A stretch of 64,000 nucleotides of DNA, taken from NCBI GenBank assembly GCA_932521035.1, contig OW051493.1, positions 8,432,001-8,496,000 of the forward strand. Direction: 5' to 3'. The notes under the pieces were generated by a model. It was not told where the DNA came from and did no database searches. It worked only from the letters and a program-made list of their open reading frames with translations. Of the stretch, positions 12,420 to 23,597 are shown piece by piece; position 1 is the first letter of the stretch; every line of letters starts with the position of its first letter. A program made the position numbers and the translations under genes. Source of the DNA: Oscheius dolichura (Eukaryota > Nematoda > Chromadorea > Rhabditida > Rhabditidae).

Positions 12420-12921
12420 GGCAGCGGTCCTTTGTCCTTGACTCGGACGGGATATGAACCAGATAACGGCCAGATATGCAAATGCGCCGCAGCACACGCA
12501 AATATGAACACTAAGATAACGAGAAAATCGAGAACAGACGGGGGAAAAATATTCCTGAGATCAGGAAAAAATGGCAAATTTTTCAAGCTGAATTTGTTTC
12601 AGTTCCCTGGAAATTCCTCTAATTTACACCAGCTGCCCACGAGGATACAAGGTCCAGCCACTCACTTGCTTCTCTCGGCCCTTCCTCATAAATCCCACAG
12701 AAGATAGCCCCCTCCCAGTTGACTTCCCAGAGTTGGTTTTATTAATTATAAGAGCTTCCAATGATTTTCCAGCACCTTGGCCTGAATAGGATCGCTGGGG
12801 TCAACGGTTGGACCGGTGAAGTGGACAGAGAAAGAAGAAAACCATCAAAGTCAACGTTTATTGGTTTCCTGTCCTGATTTATGAGCGCAGAAGAAGCTGA
12901 CCAGGTGTTCTTTTATGAGTT
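12420..12921. other. Intergenic, no firm gene
   Basis: On the minus strand near 12735-12820 an open stretch ends in HFTGPTVDPSDPIQAKV and a stop. It could be the last exon of the neighbouring minus gene, but I find no usable splice acceptor in front of it. Confidence 0.3.
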
Positions 12922-13397
12922 CTAGGTTGTTGTCCTCTGGTCGTGGGGAAGGGATCCTGCACTTCTTACAGGCTGCTCCTCAAAACAATGCTCCGCCTGA
13001 CAGTAGATGAACTCAAACTTCGTCTCTAAATAAAAAAGGCTATGATAACAAAGGGTAGGCTACTGACCGTCCGAGACTTCGATGGTCTGGTTGCCGGCCA
13101 GTGGTCGCTTCCTCAAGTCGTATCCATTGACCGTCAGCAACGAGGGCATCGGCCCCTGCATCAGATAATGTAAACCTTTACTTGATCCTCTCAAACTGCT
13201 CCTGGTTTACGTTTTCCCGGGAGGACGAGTCCATTGGTCATATTCACCTGGAAGCAGCCGACCTCGCTCGTCACCTGAAGATGACTCTATTGGTGGCCGT
13301 CCAAAGACCTACAAAATTCTTGGGCTGCTTACAAGTGGGCCAAGTCTTGTTGTAGAGCAGCTTCATATAGGAGGCCCCGTGGGGGGGGCAAGATGTG
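12922..13397 (-). CDS. Unknown Cys-containing protein (5' end missing)
   Basis: Three introns with good consensus join minus-strand exons into one frame. It reads SCPPPHGASYMKLLYNKTW, TCKQPKNFV, TSEVGCFQ, GPMPSLLTVNGYDLRKRPL and then KFEFIYCQAEHCF, before the stop at 12922. Five or six spaced cysteines and two N-glycosylation sequons (NKT, NQT) suggest an extracellular domain. I do not recognise the family. The upstream exon carrying the start and any signal peptide is not found, so the right boundary is only the last supported exon. The gene lies between two divergent collagen genes. Confidence 0.45.
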
Positions 13398-13998
13398 CTT
13401 CTTTAGATTTATTAATTATATTCGTTATTCCGCCCACCGCGGGTGTCGAATGTTGACCCATTCAAGGGTCATGAAGAAAGGAGAAGAACCCCAGCAAAAT
13501 CCGTAATGGCCTCACACCTTTTTTTCAAAATTGCCATAGATTCTCCCAAGAGTCTACTGTACGGAGCCGAATACGATTATGAAGTTCATCTCTTCATAGT
13601 ATTTTGCCCTCTTGCCAATATTCCCGTGATAATAAGCAGTACATATATCTAACGATCCCCCTTCGGAGAGATGGTCAACGACTGATAACGGTCAGCTGAC
13701 CCGCATAGTATCTGGTCGGTAATGAGAACGCCCGATAGGGGAGAGAACCGCGGGGGAGAGACAGGAATATAGGGGGCTGTTTACTACTCCTAAATCGAGT
13801 AAATTATTGTTCAGAAAAGGGAGGTGAACCTAATATGTGAGGTCTGAAATGAGTAGGAGGAAAACGCTGCTTTCCTCTGGTCTAGAAATCTATCCCTTTC
13901 TCTTGCTTGTTATCACCCAGTCGGCGATTTTCTCAAGTCCGGGTAACCAGTAACCTGAACCAGTTCCCCCCGACGTAGGCGGAGCCAACTTCCCAACT
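13398..13998. other. Collagen upstream region, no gene
   Basis: No coding sequence is supported. The right end is the promoter side of the collagen gene at 14037. Confidence 0.4.
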
Positions 13999-14006
13999 TA
14001 TAAAAG
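13999..14006 (+). promoter_or_regulatory. TATA box of collagen gene
   Basis: TATAAAAG lies 38 bp before the ATG at 14037 and only 20 bp before an upstream in-frame ATG at 14019. Transcription normally starts about 30 bp downstream of TATA, so 14019 would fall outside the transcript and 14037 is favoured as start. Confidence 0.65.
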
Positions 14007-14036
14007 CCCCAAAAAGCCATGTCCCTCCCAGCCGTC

Positions 14037-15129
14037 ATGGAATCCAAGGAGACGGATGAGCAGCGACAGATGCGGCGGGTGGCCTTCTTCGCCGTGGTCA
14101 TCTCAACGGCTGCCGTTATTGCCAGCGTGGTTACTCTGCCCATGCTCTACAGCTATGTCCAATCCTTCCAATCACATCTCATCGTGGAGACTGAGTTCTG
14201 TAAGGTTTGTTCCCCCTTTCTATTCCCCGTTTTATCATCTATTCCCTATTCCAGACTCGGGCTCGGGACATGTGGGTAGAGATGCAAGTCCTCCACCGCA
14301 GCGGAGTGCCGAGAGCCAAGAGGGAGTCCGGAACTTGGCTCTTTGGTCAATTTGTCCCTGACAGTGGCACCGGAGGAGGCTACAACCAGGGCGGAGATGC
14401 CTACAACGCCGCTGTCTCCAGTGGGCCAATTGGAGTAGGGGGCAACGGCAACGGCAACGGTAACGGCAACGGCGGCGGAGATGCTGGACTATCCTGCTGT
14501 CCTTGCCAGCAGGGACCGGCCGGGCCTCCCGGACCCCCAGGAGACGATGGTCCTCCTGGAAATGACGGCCTCCACGGAGGAGCTGGAGCTCAAGGAAAGG
14601 AGGGGCAAATCCTCTCCTCGGCTATTGCTCCCAGCGAGCCTTGCATCATCTGCCCTACCGGACCCCAGGGACCCACCGGAATGCAGGGACCTCAAGGCCC
14701 CGTCGGACCCAAGGGCAAGTCCGCTGACCGTGCTCCTGATGGCAAACCGGGAGAGCCTGGAATGATGGGAGCTTCTGGACCACCTGGAGGACTGGGAGAA
14801 CCCGGACCCGCTGGCCCTGCTGGACAGCCTGGAAGAGTTATCCAAGTCAACGGGCCGGCTGGTCCTGCTGGAGCTCACGGAGCAAAGGGACCTCCCGGAC
14901 CCAAAGGACTTCCCGGAATTGATGGAGTCACCTATGCTGGTGAACAGGGACCCGTTGGAGATCAAGGAAGTGCTGGACCTCAGGGACGACCGGGACCTCA
15001 AGGACCTCCCGGACCTTCTGGACCACAGGGTAAGATTTATGGATTGAAAGGGGGGAAATTTGATCTTTTTCAGGAGAGGAAGGTTCCTGCGACCATTGTC
15101 CGGAGCCTCGTACCCCGCCTGGCTATTAA
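14037..15129 (+). CDS. Cuticle collagen (plus strand)
   Basis: Three exons (14037-14204, 14255-15029, 15074-15129) give 332 aa. The start [14 protein letters not shown] parallels the start of the minus-strand collagen, and the TATA position supports it over 14019. Next come the membrane/signal helix ([18 protein letters not shown]), a basic RAKRE processing site, a (GN)n-rich linker, a CCPCQQ pair and Gly-X-Y blocks interrupted at CIICPTG and at RVIQVNG. The tail after the last splice is [17 protein letters not shown]. Reading through the last intron instead would replace this conserved tail with an unrelated sequence, so that reading is rejected. Role: a structural cuticle collagen, trimerising and cross-linked through its cysteines. 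Confidence 0.95.
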
Positions 15130-15262
15130 CAAGGGCAACAACACTGCTTACGTGTAGTTCTTTCCCTCGCCCATCTCGCTCGACTAATAATAAATCGCTC
15201 GCTCTCAAACAATATTTCTTAAACTTTCTATCGTATGACGAAAATGTTTATTCCCTAGTCAG

Positions 15263-15962
15263 TTAAAAAGAGACTGGCCGTTCAACCACCGAGAAAGGAG
15301 AACAGATAAAAATTTCCTTCTTTTCGGCCTTCATGTGGACGACACATTTCATTGCAGCCGTAGCCAGCATTCCCACGATCCAATAGCAAAAGACCATGGA
15401 AATGAACAGATTAAGATAGAGGTTATACTCATCTAAAACTTATTTTGCTTCTTTGTATTAAACTCCTCAAACCTGTACTAATTCTGCCCGTAATTAGGGT
15501 AAGGAGGACCGTTCCCATTAAAAAAATGCCGGCTACTCGAAGAAATCCACAAAAAATTCTGAAGGGAAGCAGAAGAACGGATCGTTTTACGTAGAGTCCA
15601 GTCAGAAGGGATTGAAGGATGGAAAAGAGTAGACTCCAGAGGTAAAACTGAAAAAGACAATTTCAATTGCTGATTTATAATTGGGTACCATATTAAAGCG
15701 ACGCCATTTATCCGGTACGAGTACTGGAGCGAGTAGTAGAATAAAAGTGAAAAATAAAACCCTGCTATACCAAGAAAATAGCGGGTATTTTTATGTTTCC
15801 TTCAGCGGCGAACGCATAATCCATATTCTTCGAAAAGCTCTTGGTGGAGCCGAGAAGAACTAGCCGCACAATCGGATTTTCACAACAAATCTCTTCTCCG
15901 CGAATTTTAGCCTCGGTAACAATTAATTTGACATCTTTGCGGGCAGTATTCTTGGCTGATAT
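15263..15962 (-). pseudogene. Broken copy of the neighbouring four-TM gene
   Basis: On the minus strand this copies the gene at 16112-16819 exon by exon (FILLLAPVLVPDKW, FYLWSLLFSILQSLL, ILCGFLR-like FCGFLRVAGI, KCVVHMKAEKKE). Three faults are visible. The position of the start codon reads ATA instead of ATG. The first exon then runs into an in-frame TAG within TTGGTATAGCAGG. A one-base shift follows before the first membrane segment. The later exons and splice sites look intact, so inactivation may be recent, or a different first exon may be used. Confidence 0.65.
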
Positions 15963-16111
15963 TGTCTAGAGAATATGAAGAATATGGGAAGGATCGATCA
16001 GCTGATCATCGGAGAGAGATATGGCTGCGCCAAGGATAAACATAAACAATCCCCGCGCTGGCGGTCCGTTTCCTATTTTCATTAAAATTTTATACAGTAT
16101 GACCAAAATAT

Positions 16112-16819
16112 TTATTCAATGTTCATCAACGGTTGAGCTGCTTCAATATCAACAGAGAGACGAGCAGTTTCTTTCTTTTCGAACTTCATATGGACGACGC
16201 ATTTCGTTGCAGCGGCGGCCAGTTTTCCCACAACGAAGTAGAAGAAGATGGTGAAAATTAGCACAGAAAGATGGAAGTTATACTCATCTAAAATTTTGTC
16301 TACTTGATTATACAGTAACCTCCACATACCTGTATCATATGGGCGAAGAATCAGAGCAAGGATAGCTAGAGCGATTACAACTAGACCGGCAAGTCGAAGA
16401 AATCCACAAAGAATCCTGAAGGGAAGGAAGAGACACGACCGTTTTAGACAGAGTCCAATCAACAGGGTTTGAAGGACGGAAAAGACCAGGGCCCATGAAT
16501 AAAACTGAAAAACTATTTTAATTCCTGGCTAAAAAATGCTTACCGTGCTGAAGAGAAGCCATTTGTGGGGCACGAGGATGGGAGCAACCAGCAGAACAAG
16601 TGTAAGCAGTTGAGCCATTTTCCAGAGAAAGTGACAGGTACTTTCGTGGTCGCCTCCAGTGAAGAGCCCGTAATCCCCATTTTTCGTGTAGCTGGTCCTT
16701 GTAGTTCCAAGGAAAATTTGCCTCAGAAGAGGATTGTCCCATGGGCATTCTTCGCAGCGAAGTTCACAATCGGCAAGATATAAATTGATCTCATTGTGGG
16801 TCATCTTCCTGGTTGACAT
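16112..16819 (-). CDS. Four-TM membrane protein, nematode-specific
   Basis: Three minus-strand exons encode about 200 aa. A hydrophilic N-terminal part with a CELRCEECPW cysteine cluster (residues about 18-27) comes first. Four hydrophobic helices follow, including LLTLVLLVAPILV, SWALVFSVLQTLLI, LAGLVVIALAILALIL and LSVLIFTIFFYFVVG, then a short cytoplasmic tail ending in EAAQPLMNIE. The layout is like small lysosomal or plasma-membrane tetraspan proteins (for example LAPTM-like), but I see no diagnostic motif and give no function. A decayed tandem copy lies directly downstream. Confidence 0.7.
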
Positions 16820-16897
16820 TGTCTAGAAATTGGGAATTAGGAATATAGAAAAAGATTTGGGTGGCACATGCTGGTCATGAAAGGGCAGAGGACAAAA

Positions 16898-17028
16898 TAT
16901 AGTTCATTTTTAACGGATATTCCACGGAATAAGCTCTCCGCTGCGGGACCAGGAAGCTTTCAAACCTGGCCCCGTAGCGGAGTCGCGCCGCAAAATTTGA
17001 ATCTGTGAAATATCTGTTGGAAACGGAG
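16898..17028. mobile_element. TATAGT-ended hairpin element, family C (copy 1)
   Basis: Begins TATAGTTCATTTTTAACGG. It carries the inverted block TCTCCGCTGCGGGACCAG / CTGGCCCCGTAGCGGAGTC and ends in AAATATCTGTTGGAAACGGA. It matches 41315-41460. Its right end abuts a family B copy and the terminal bases are unclear. Confidence 0.7.
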
Positions 17029-17044
17029 AAAGGAGGTAAACCCG

Positions 17045-17208
17045 TATGGTCATTTTCAAAAAATAGGATTACCGTACTTTGGGGCAATTTGGGAACGGCA
17101 AAGAAAAATTGTAAGAAATCGAAAACCGCGATCACTTTTGCTCAAACGGTCTCGCGCGGAAAGTTTGGCGACCCATTACGATATCCCTTCATTTTGGAAA
17201 ACGACTAT
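17045..17208. mobile_element. TATAGT-ended hairpin element, family B (copy 3)
   Basis: The left end is degenerate (TATGGTCATTTTCAAAAAAT). The interior has the family blocks TTTTGCTCAAACGGTCTCG and GCGACCCATTACGATA. The right end is TTTTGGAAAACGACTATA. Confidence 0.75.
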
Positions 17209-17451
17209 ATAAAGAATTGACCGGGTATAAATAATGTTATCAATAAAAGGAAAGCAAGGAAACTGGGGAAAATACCATGAGGAATGGACTGATCTTGGCT
17301 TGCAACGCAAAGCGAGATAGAAAACAGGGATCGCGCCCCTTTTTGGCTTTCTAATTTCTAAAAATCGCTTTTTATTACAGTAACCCAGGGGAATATTGAT
17401 TTTTAAAAGAAATTTAAAATTATCAAGGAAATTGACCATATCTGTGCAGAA

Positions 17452-19418
17452 ATGGCGACTCGCCCTCTTCGGCCAGTCAATGTTCCCGTTGATGATTCCA
17501 GCATAGTTTTCATCCAAAAACCGAAATCTAAGGAATCTTATGCCAGCTTTTTGCATAGGGTTTGTTGTTCATTTTTACTTCCTATATCGTTTTTAAGCAT
17601 AACCGCGCCCTTGGATCATTAACAGAACTGGAAAAGAAACACATCTTCTCCAAATGGTCTGATCGCTGTGGAGGGTATGCGGAATTCGTGTTCCCATTTC
17701 CATAGTTTCAGTTATTTCAATCTACAGGACTTTGACATCGGCCGCCCGCTGGGAAAAGGAAAATTTGGGAGTGTCTACGTGGCACGTTGTAAGCATGACG
17801 GGTTCATTGTTGCCTTGAAGGTTTTGGATCCCTGGACAGTTTTGTAAAGGGGAAATTCAGGTCCTTTTCAAGTCACAGCTTCTCAAAGCAGGAGTTGAAC
17901 ATCAAATCACACGGGAAATCGAAATCCAATCTCATCTTCGTCATCCAAATGTTCTTCGGTTGTTTACTCATTTTTGGGACGAGAAAAAGGTTCGTGTTTA
18001 GTCCCTCCCTATAGGGAATAATAGGTTGGTAATATATCGAGGGGGCGAATTGCTTATAAAAAAAGTAGTGAATTAAAATAGGAGAGAACAGGGGACAAGA
18101 AGATAAGATGGTGCAGCATGGGGCCCATAGGACCGACTGAGGAGGCGACTCATCCTCGCGGGGGGATGAGTGATCTGGAAGGACAGAACAGTTCGTTTAA
18201 TCAAATGGCAGGGATGGAAGACTCCATTCCTCATCTTTTTGCTGCCCTTGTCTGGGCTTTGGAAACGGACGCGAAAACCATGGTGCAACATTTGTTCCCC
18301 AGTCAAATGTCGTCCATTTGAGGGCTGCGACCGTTGGAAACAGTTCCGCCTCAAAAATTATGCTTCAGTTTGGGGGTTTGAAAATGTTGGACGCAAAACC
18401 CGCTCCCTATCGAGATTTCGACGCTTTCCGCCCTCTCCCGGCCGAAAGTGGAGGTTCTTCGGACCTCTCTGTTGCATCAAAGAATTGTTTAGATCTACTT
18501 GGTCCTTGAATATGCTGTTCGCGGTGAGATGTACAAATCCCTACAAAAGAAGGTCCGATTTGACGAAAAAACAGCAGCAAGTGTCAGTCCCCTCTTCCTT
18601 TTCCAGTTATTCCCCATTTCCAGTACATGTTCCAAATAGTCGATGCACTTCAGCATTGCCATTCTAAACAAGTTATCCATCGAGATATCAAGCCAGAAAA
18701 TTTGCTCCTCGGCGCTTCAGGGGAGCTAAAAATGGCTGATTTTGGGTGGAGCGTCCATGCCGGAAGCCACAAGTGAGCTCTACCGTACTTTTTTATTAAT
18801 ATATGTTTTCCCATTTTACAGAAGGCAAACAATGTGTGGTACTGTGGATTATTTACCGCCTGAAATGGTCTGCGGGGAGCCACACAATAGAATGGTTGAC
18901 GTCTGGTCCATTGGCGTTTTGTGCTACGAATTTCTCGTCGGCCGTCCTCCATTTGAAAATAAAAACCAAAAAATTACCTATAGTGATATCAAAAACGTAA
19001 GTGTCGTATTCTACAGGTCAATTTCTTTCCCAGGTTACCTATTCTTTCCCATCATATGTTAGCGACGGAGCACGTGACTTAATTTCTAAAATACTGCAAC
19101 GCAATCCGGAAGATCGTCTTTCTCTTGAAAAGGTATGTCTATAGTCTTTTTCCCAAAAAACAGGGCGACCGTAACGGGTCGCAAAACCTTCCGCGTGGAA
19201 CCTTTAGAGCAAAAGTGATTGGAACTTGCGATTTAGCTCGACTTTTATTCTCCGTTTCCTAAAATGTCCTGAAGAGACAAATGTACGGTAGCCATATTTT
19301 TTGGAAAAGGACTACATCTTTCGATGAATAAATTAATCTTATTTGATAGATTATGGAGCACTATTGGGTAAAAGGACACGTACGACAGGCTCAAGATGAA
19401 AACAACAGGAACTTTTAG
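17452..19418 (+). CDS. Aurora family mitotic kinase
   Basis: A Ser/Thr kinase of mitosis (spindle and chromosome segregation). Nine exons (17452-17559, 17598-17674, 17712-17820, 17861-17989, 18493-18582, 18624-18772, 18822-18996, 19034-19132, 19350-19418) join in phase to 334 aa. The catalytic domain starts near residue 65 with [19 protein letters not shown]. It has the ATP-site Lys ([19 protein letters not shown]), [19 protein letters not shown], and the T-loop [15 protein letters not shown] with its activating Thr. The end carries [19 protein letters not shown]. The short N-terminus of about 65 aa is closer to Aurora B (AIR-2) than Aurora A, but this is inference. Intron 4 is about 0.5 kb. 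The last intron carries a family B hairpin element 8 nt after the donor. Confidence 0.95.
19140..19315. mobile_element. TATAGT-ended hairpin element, family B (copy 4), in Aurora intron 8
   Basis: Starts TATAGTCTTTTTCCCAAAAA and ends TTTTTTGGAAAAGGACTACA. Inside are ACCGTAACGGGTCGCAAAAC and GAAGAGACAAATGTACGGTA. It fills most of the last intron of the kinase gene. Confidence 0.85.
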
Positions 19419-19992
19419 GCTGGAATGGGTCGGCATGTATTCATATGATTTATTGTTCACTTTATTAAATCGTAGTGATATTTATATTTATAAAAGTTGG
19501 TATTCACGTGTATCTTATGACTAGGAAGGGGGAATCTTTGTCCTCCCAAGACTTCAAAAACCCGCCTAATTTTGGCAGTTTTAGCATGTCTGTCTACAGT
19601 AATTTAACCGTCAGCTCCCACAAAGTCAATCAACCGCTGTCCGGAGAGCCTAACGAGACGGCTAAGAAACATGAAACGGAAGGAAATAATGGTGACCAGG
19701 AGGGAGCATTGGCAGAAATGAACAGAACGGCGACAAAAGAGCCGCAATCCAGCGAGCCGGTGAAATGAACTCAACTCGCTTCAGCTAAGTGATAAAAGGT
19801 GTTCTTATCAAAATATTCTTGTCTATAAATCGTTTCAATTATATTTTGATTACTCTAGGTGCTTTTAGATCGCGACGGGACCACAATTGCCTCTTGGCTT
19901 TATAGTACAAGAATAGAAGAAAAATAATGGTTCTTATAGATTTATTTGGCACGGGGATGATTAGGAAATGACGACAAATGAGAGAAGAGAAG
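19419..19992. other. Intergenic, one uncertain small ORF
   Basis: A plus-strand frame at about 19586-19768 (MSVYSNLTVSSHKVNQPL, then Glu/Asn/Thr-rich to a stop) could be a small hydrophilic protein. It has no family signal, so I do not call it as a gene. Confidence 0.3.
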
Positions 19993-20554
19993 TTAAGCTT
20001 CGACCCATTCGAATCGTTTCCTGAGTTCTTCCTCTTCCTCGGGGGTGAAGTCGTTGACGAGGCCGAAGACCTTCCGAATCTCTTCGACCGACTTCCCGGT
20101 GGCCATGTCGGCAATCTTCTGGGTGATGATATCGATGAGCCCGGGAATATCCAGGTAGTTGGCGCCCTGAAATTGTCTCTTAAACCGGAAAATAGAGAAA
20201 AAGACGAACCATCAGCATGGAGTAGAGCTGTTCCGACGTGACGTCCAGGTATTCCTTGTCTGCCTCGGTCAGCCTGATCCGGGGGTCTTCGTGTTCCTCC
20301 TTCGGCTTGTAGGTCTCGCCACGATGAGTCTCACACCAGTCGAGAATCTTCTTTAAAGCCCAGCCGTCGACATTTGAGACGGGAAGAGCCTCCGAGAGCA
20401 TCGCGTCTTCAGAAGAGGAGATTCCGAGGTCCGAGACCATTTTCTTGAGCAGGTTCGACTGGAAGGCCGCATCTTCGGGCACGGTAATCTTCTCGCCGTC
20501 GTTGGCCTTCAGGGTGAATTGCAACAGCTTCTTGGCAGCGGTTTCGGTGGGCAT
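19993..20554 (-). CDS. Skp1-like SCF ubiquitin-ligase adaptor
   Basis: Links cullin to F-box proteins in SCF E3 ligases. Two minus-strand exons (20554-20210, 20166-19993) give 172 aa, close to the usual Skp1 length. The N-terminal BTB/POZ-like fold includes [19 protein letters not shown] and [18 protein letters not shown]. The C-terminal helices that bind F-box proteins read [19 protein letters not shown] and [18 protein letters not shown], the hallmark Skp1 end. Nematodes carry many skr paralogues and I cannot say which this is. A TATATAAG box lies about 56 bp upstream. An F-box gene lies at the right edge of the window, but no link is implied. Confidence 0.95.
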
Positions 20555-20609
20555 CTTGAGTTGGGGAGAGCAGGGAGACGAGTGTGATGGGAAAGCGAGG
20601 GGGGCCGGC

Positions 20610-20617
20610 CTTATATA
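20610..20617 (-). promoter_or_regulatory. TATA box of Skp1-like gene
   Basis: TATATAAG on the minus strand, 56 bp upstream of the ATG at 20554. Confidence 0.55.
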
Positions 20618-20986
20618 GGACAGACACATGCAACGCGAGCACGGAAAGCAGGGAACGCGTCGCTTTAGGGCTCGGACGACGGGAAAAATGCAGATTACGG
20701 TACATATTTGGCTTCCGTCCAAAAAGAAGAAAGGGCTCTACAGTTATCAAAATAATGGAGCCATGATACTTTCACTTTTAAAGTTCTAAAACTGGAGGCT
20801 AAACCTTCGTTGGCTTCAGACTCCAGTGAGCTCTCGACGACTGGGATGAGTCGATATTGATTTTTCGGCTTGCCCAAATGTAAGGAGAACTATTTGAAAG
20901 AAAACTTCCTGGTAAAGCTTTGCAGTTGAACCGTACGCCAAAAAGAGTCCATCCTGCTGAACCGCGACTCTCTCCTGCTCTACCGT

Positions 20987-21054
20987 GGATTTGTATTCCT
21001 CCCCTACTCTGGATTTGTATTCCTCCCCTACTCTGGATTTGTATTCCTCCCCTG
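20987..21054 (+). repeat. 24-bp tandem repeat, three copies
   Basis: The unit GGATTTGTATTCCTCCCCTA, followed by CTCT, is repeated head to tail nearly perfectly. Confidence 0.9.
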
Positions 21055-21219
21055 CACCATCACTAGGTTTCTACAACCATGAAATTAAAAAATACCTTTT
21101 CTAACAAACAGAATCATGAAAATCTTTCCATTAGCGGTGTAGGTTGCCAGTCACCGCCTGTTTTATCCTGTAACCGTCCAAGAACCTGTGGAAATCAGAT
21201 ACATTTCTTTCATTCAAGC

Positions 21220-21600
21220 TTTCTTCTCTCGCCATGACAACTTTTAGAACTTCAACTTCTCTTGCTACCTGCTTTTCTCGTGTTCTGGACAGTGAATCTG
21301 GCCGGCGCCGCCTCCTTCGATTGTAAGTTCGCTCCAATTTGTCACATTTTGGGTAATCCTATTTTTAGGTAATGAATTGACAAGCGCCGTCCCTCCAGCG
21401 GATGTAATTAAACTTCCTTGTGACCGTGTTAAAGGCAAAAAAGATGATTATGATCTTACTGTTGGGAATATTGCTGATAATGAGTGGGAACGCTTTACAT
21501 CCATAGTAAAGCAAATCAACAAGGCTAACGTTATCATCAAAAGCCAGTCTATCAAAAAGTTGATTCTACCAGACCTTTCATTATTTGAAATTAATCGTAA
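21220..21600 (+). pseudogene. Truncated 5' copy of the L-domain gene
   Basis: Duplicates the first two exons of the gene at 24259. The hydrophobic leader LLELQLLLLPAFLVFWTVN and the exon starting NELTSAVPPADVIKLPC, up to KKLILPDLSLFEIN and a GTAAGT donor, are clear. The ATG exon lacks about 35 bp present in the full copy, so the leader is out of frame with the ATG at 21234. After the donor at about 21599 no downstream exon is found before the kinase gene at 22164. Probably a non-functional duplication product. Confidence 0.65.
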
Positions 21601-22163
21601 GTCTTTGTTATGGCGCGCGCTTGGGCATCAACCGACATGACCACAACCGCAACCCCTGAGGCCGGTTCGCTCCGTTGGGACTTCCGCAAAGTTGAGACGA
21701 CGACCTCACTTTTTCGTACGAAATGTAAAAAAAAAAGAATTGGACAAATCCGGTCTTGTCCAGCCCCGTTGCGCTTCCGATACCCGGCTTCCCAAACTCC
21801 TGTGGCCGTGCACACGAAACTGCCCTTGTGTGTAAGTTATACAAGTTACCGTACTCTTAAGACCCACGGTTTTAAACTTACCGTAGCCTCTCGGAGCCAA
21901 TATGGGCCAACATCGGGACTGTGACAGCTTCGCGCGCTCCAGCGAGATTGCCTTATTGCCCAGTTACTCTAGAGCCCATTAGCAGGCCTCTCCAGTAGTG
22001 AGAGAAGAAAGTTGAAAGTCAGAAAAGCGAAAACAGCTGTCTGACTACGGTAATTGGTCAAATTTCCCGTTAAATACCAGTCAAACAGCCAATTTTCTCG
22101 CTTTTCAAGACCACCACCATTTTCGTCTCCTGTTTTTCTCCAAACTAGTCGTCTCCTTTTCCG

Positions 22164-23597
22164 ATGGCCGAGCCGAAGAAACAAGAAGATCCGAACCCCC
22201 TGGACACCTTTGTTCCACCCAAGGAAGGCGAAGCTATCCGCAGTGAACAAGGCAAGAAGCACTGGTACCATGTGGTGAAGGAGCTGGGAAGAGGAGGAAT
22301 GGGCGTCGTGCTGCTGGTCAAGGATCAAGCCACCAAGAAGGAATACGCCATGAAATGCGAGAAAAAAGGAGGCAAATATGACCCAACCCGTCGCCTGAAG
22401 CTGGAAGCCCTCGCCATGTTGGGATTCCGCGCCCGCAGCTCGAAACACCTCGTCCATGCCATCGACTACGGCGCGCACAACGACTTCACCTTCATTGTGA
22501 TGCCGTTGATTTGGAAGACGCTGGCGGATCTCGAGAAGTACATGGATGGCGAAGTCTTCTCTAAGTCAACGGCCATCCAGATTGCCATACAGACTCTCCA
22601 GGGCGTCGCGGCCATGCACGATTTGGGACTGCTCCACAGGGACATCAAGGTTCGCCGTTGTTTGTCTCAGTTGCGTCTTATTTTACCGCCCACTGGATTA
22701 AAATTAGGATAGTCTTTTCGAGATCCAACCGCCGCCAAGATTTCGTTCAAATGGGCGGGTCGCTGGCTAACTTCTGCCAAATTTTCCTTATATTCTTTCC
22801 ATTTTCAGCCGGCCAACATCGCCCTGGGCAAGCAGCGCACCACGGTCTACCTCCTGGATTTTGGAATGTGCCGCTATACTCGTCAAGACGACGGCTGCCA
22901 TTTGCGTAACCGTGGCCAAATACAATTCGGCGGTACTGTATTCTACAGTTCTCTCGGAGGCATGCACTCGCATGACCAGAGCCGAGCAGACGACGTCGAG
23001 ACGTGGTTCTACGTGATGTTTCCCTATATCAGCATGAAGAAGGGCACCGATCTGGACATGCCGACAGACGAGGAAATCAAGGAAGAGATCCTTCGAACGA
23101 AAGAATCGGACAAGATAAAGAAACCACTAGCGGAAGCAGAGCTGGCAAAGGAGTCAGTCGGGGGAATGAATATGCTGGAGAAGCTTTTGGAAGTACAGAA
23201 CGAAGAACAGAAGATTCGGAAACTGGCCGGCGCCGCGAAAGATGATGCCGAATCGAAAAAAACATCCATACTCTCTGATTTCAAGCAGGAGGAAGTAATC
23301 AACGCCCAGAACAGTCTGGTCGTCCAGAAGAAGATTGGCTTGATGGAGAAGGGTCCCAAAGCCGGCTTGGATCTGCCGCTGGCCTTCAACATCATCCGGG
23401 AGTACATTATCGGACTGACGTGGTACGACCGGCCGGACTACGAGTACATACTACAGCTGTTGAAGGACACCGACACCGTGGAGAAGTGGTGCGACTTGGA
23501 GGAGCCGCTGGACTGGCTGAAGCCGGACATTGCCGCCAAAATTGCGGAGGAAGACGGCGGAAAGAAGAAGGACGACAAGAGCCTTAGCTTCCAATAA
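22164..23597 (+). CDS. TTBK-like kinase of the CK1 group
   Basis: Nematode genomes carry a large expansion of this kinase class, many members being sperm-expressed. Two exons (22164-22649, 22809-23597) give 424 aa. The P-loop is GRGGMGVVLLV, the ATP Lys lies in YAMKCEKK, the catalytic loop LLHRDIKPANIAL is split by the intron after Lys, and the metal-binding motif is LDFGMCRYT. The CK1-type downstream region reads FGGTVFYSSLGGMHSHDQSRADDVETWFY in two segments. A long Lys/Glu-rich insertion (about residues 230-320) follows. The region DLPLAFNIIREYI and YDRPDYEYILQLL ends the domain, and the tail is acidic then Lys-rich. All key catalytic residues are present, so it is probably active. Confidence 0.9.

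Noticed and set aside
15029-15157. Unspliced collagen end ([13 protein letters not shown]...)
   Set aside because: Reading through the intron loses the conserved [10 protein letters not shown] tail, and the GT/TTTTTCAG sites are good.
14489-15208. 239-codon minus-strand Ser/Arg-rich frame
   Set aside because: Shadow of the plus-strand collagen repeat, with no independent start or splice evidence.
18005-18490. ORFs inside Aurora intron 4 (up to 165 codons)
   Set aside because: They overlap the kinase intron and exon edges, lack family signal, and the spliced kinase frame is unambiguous without them.
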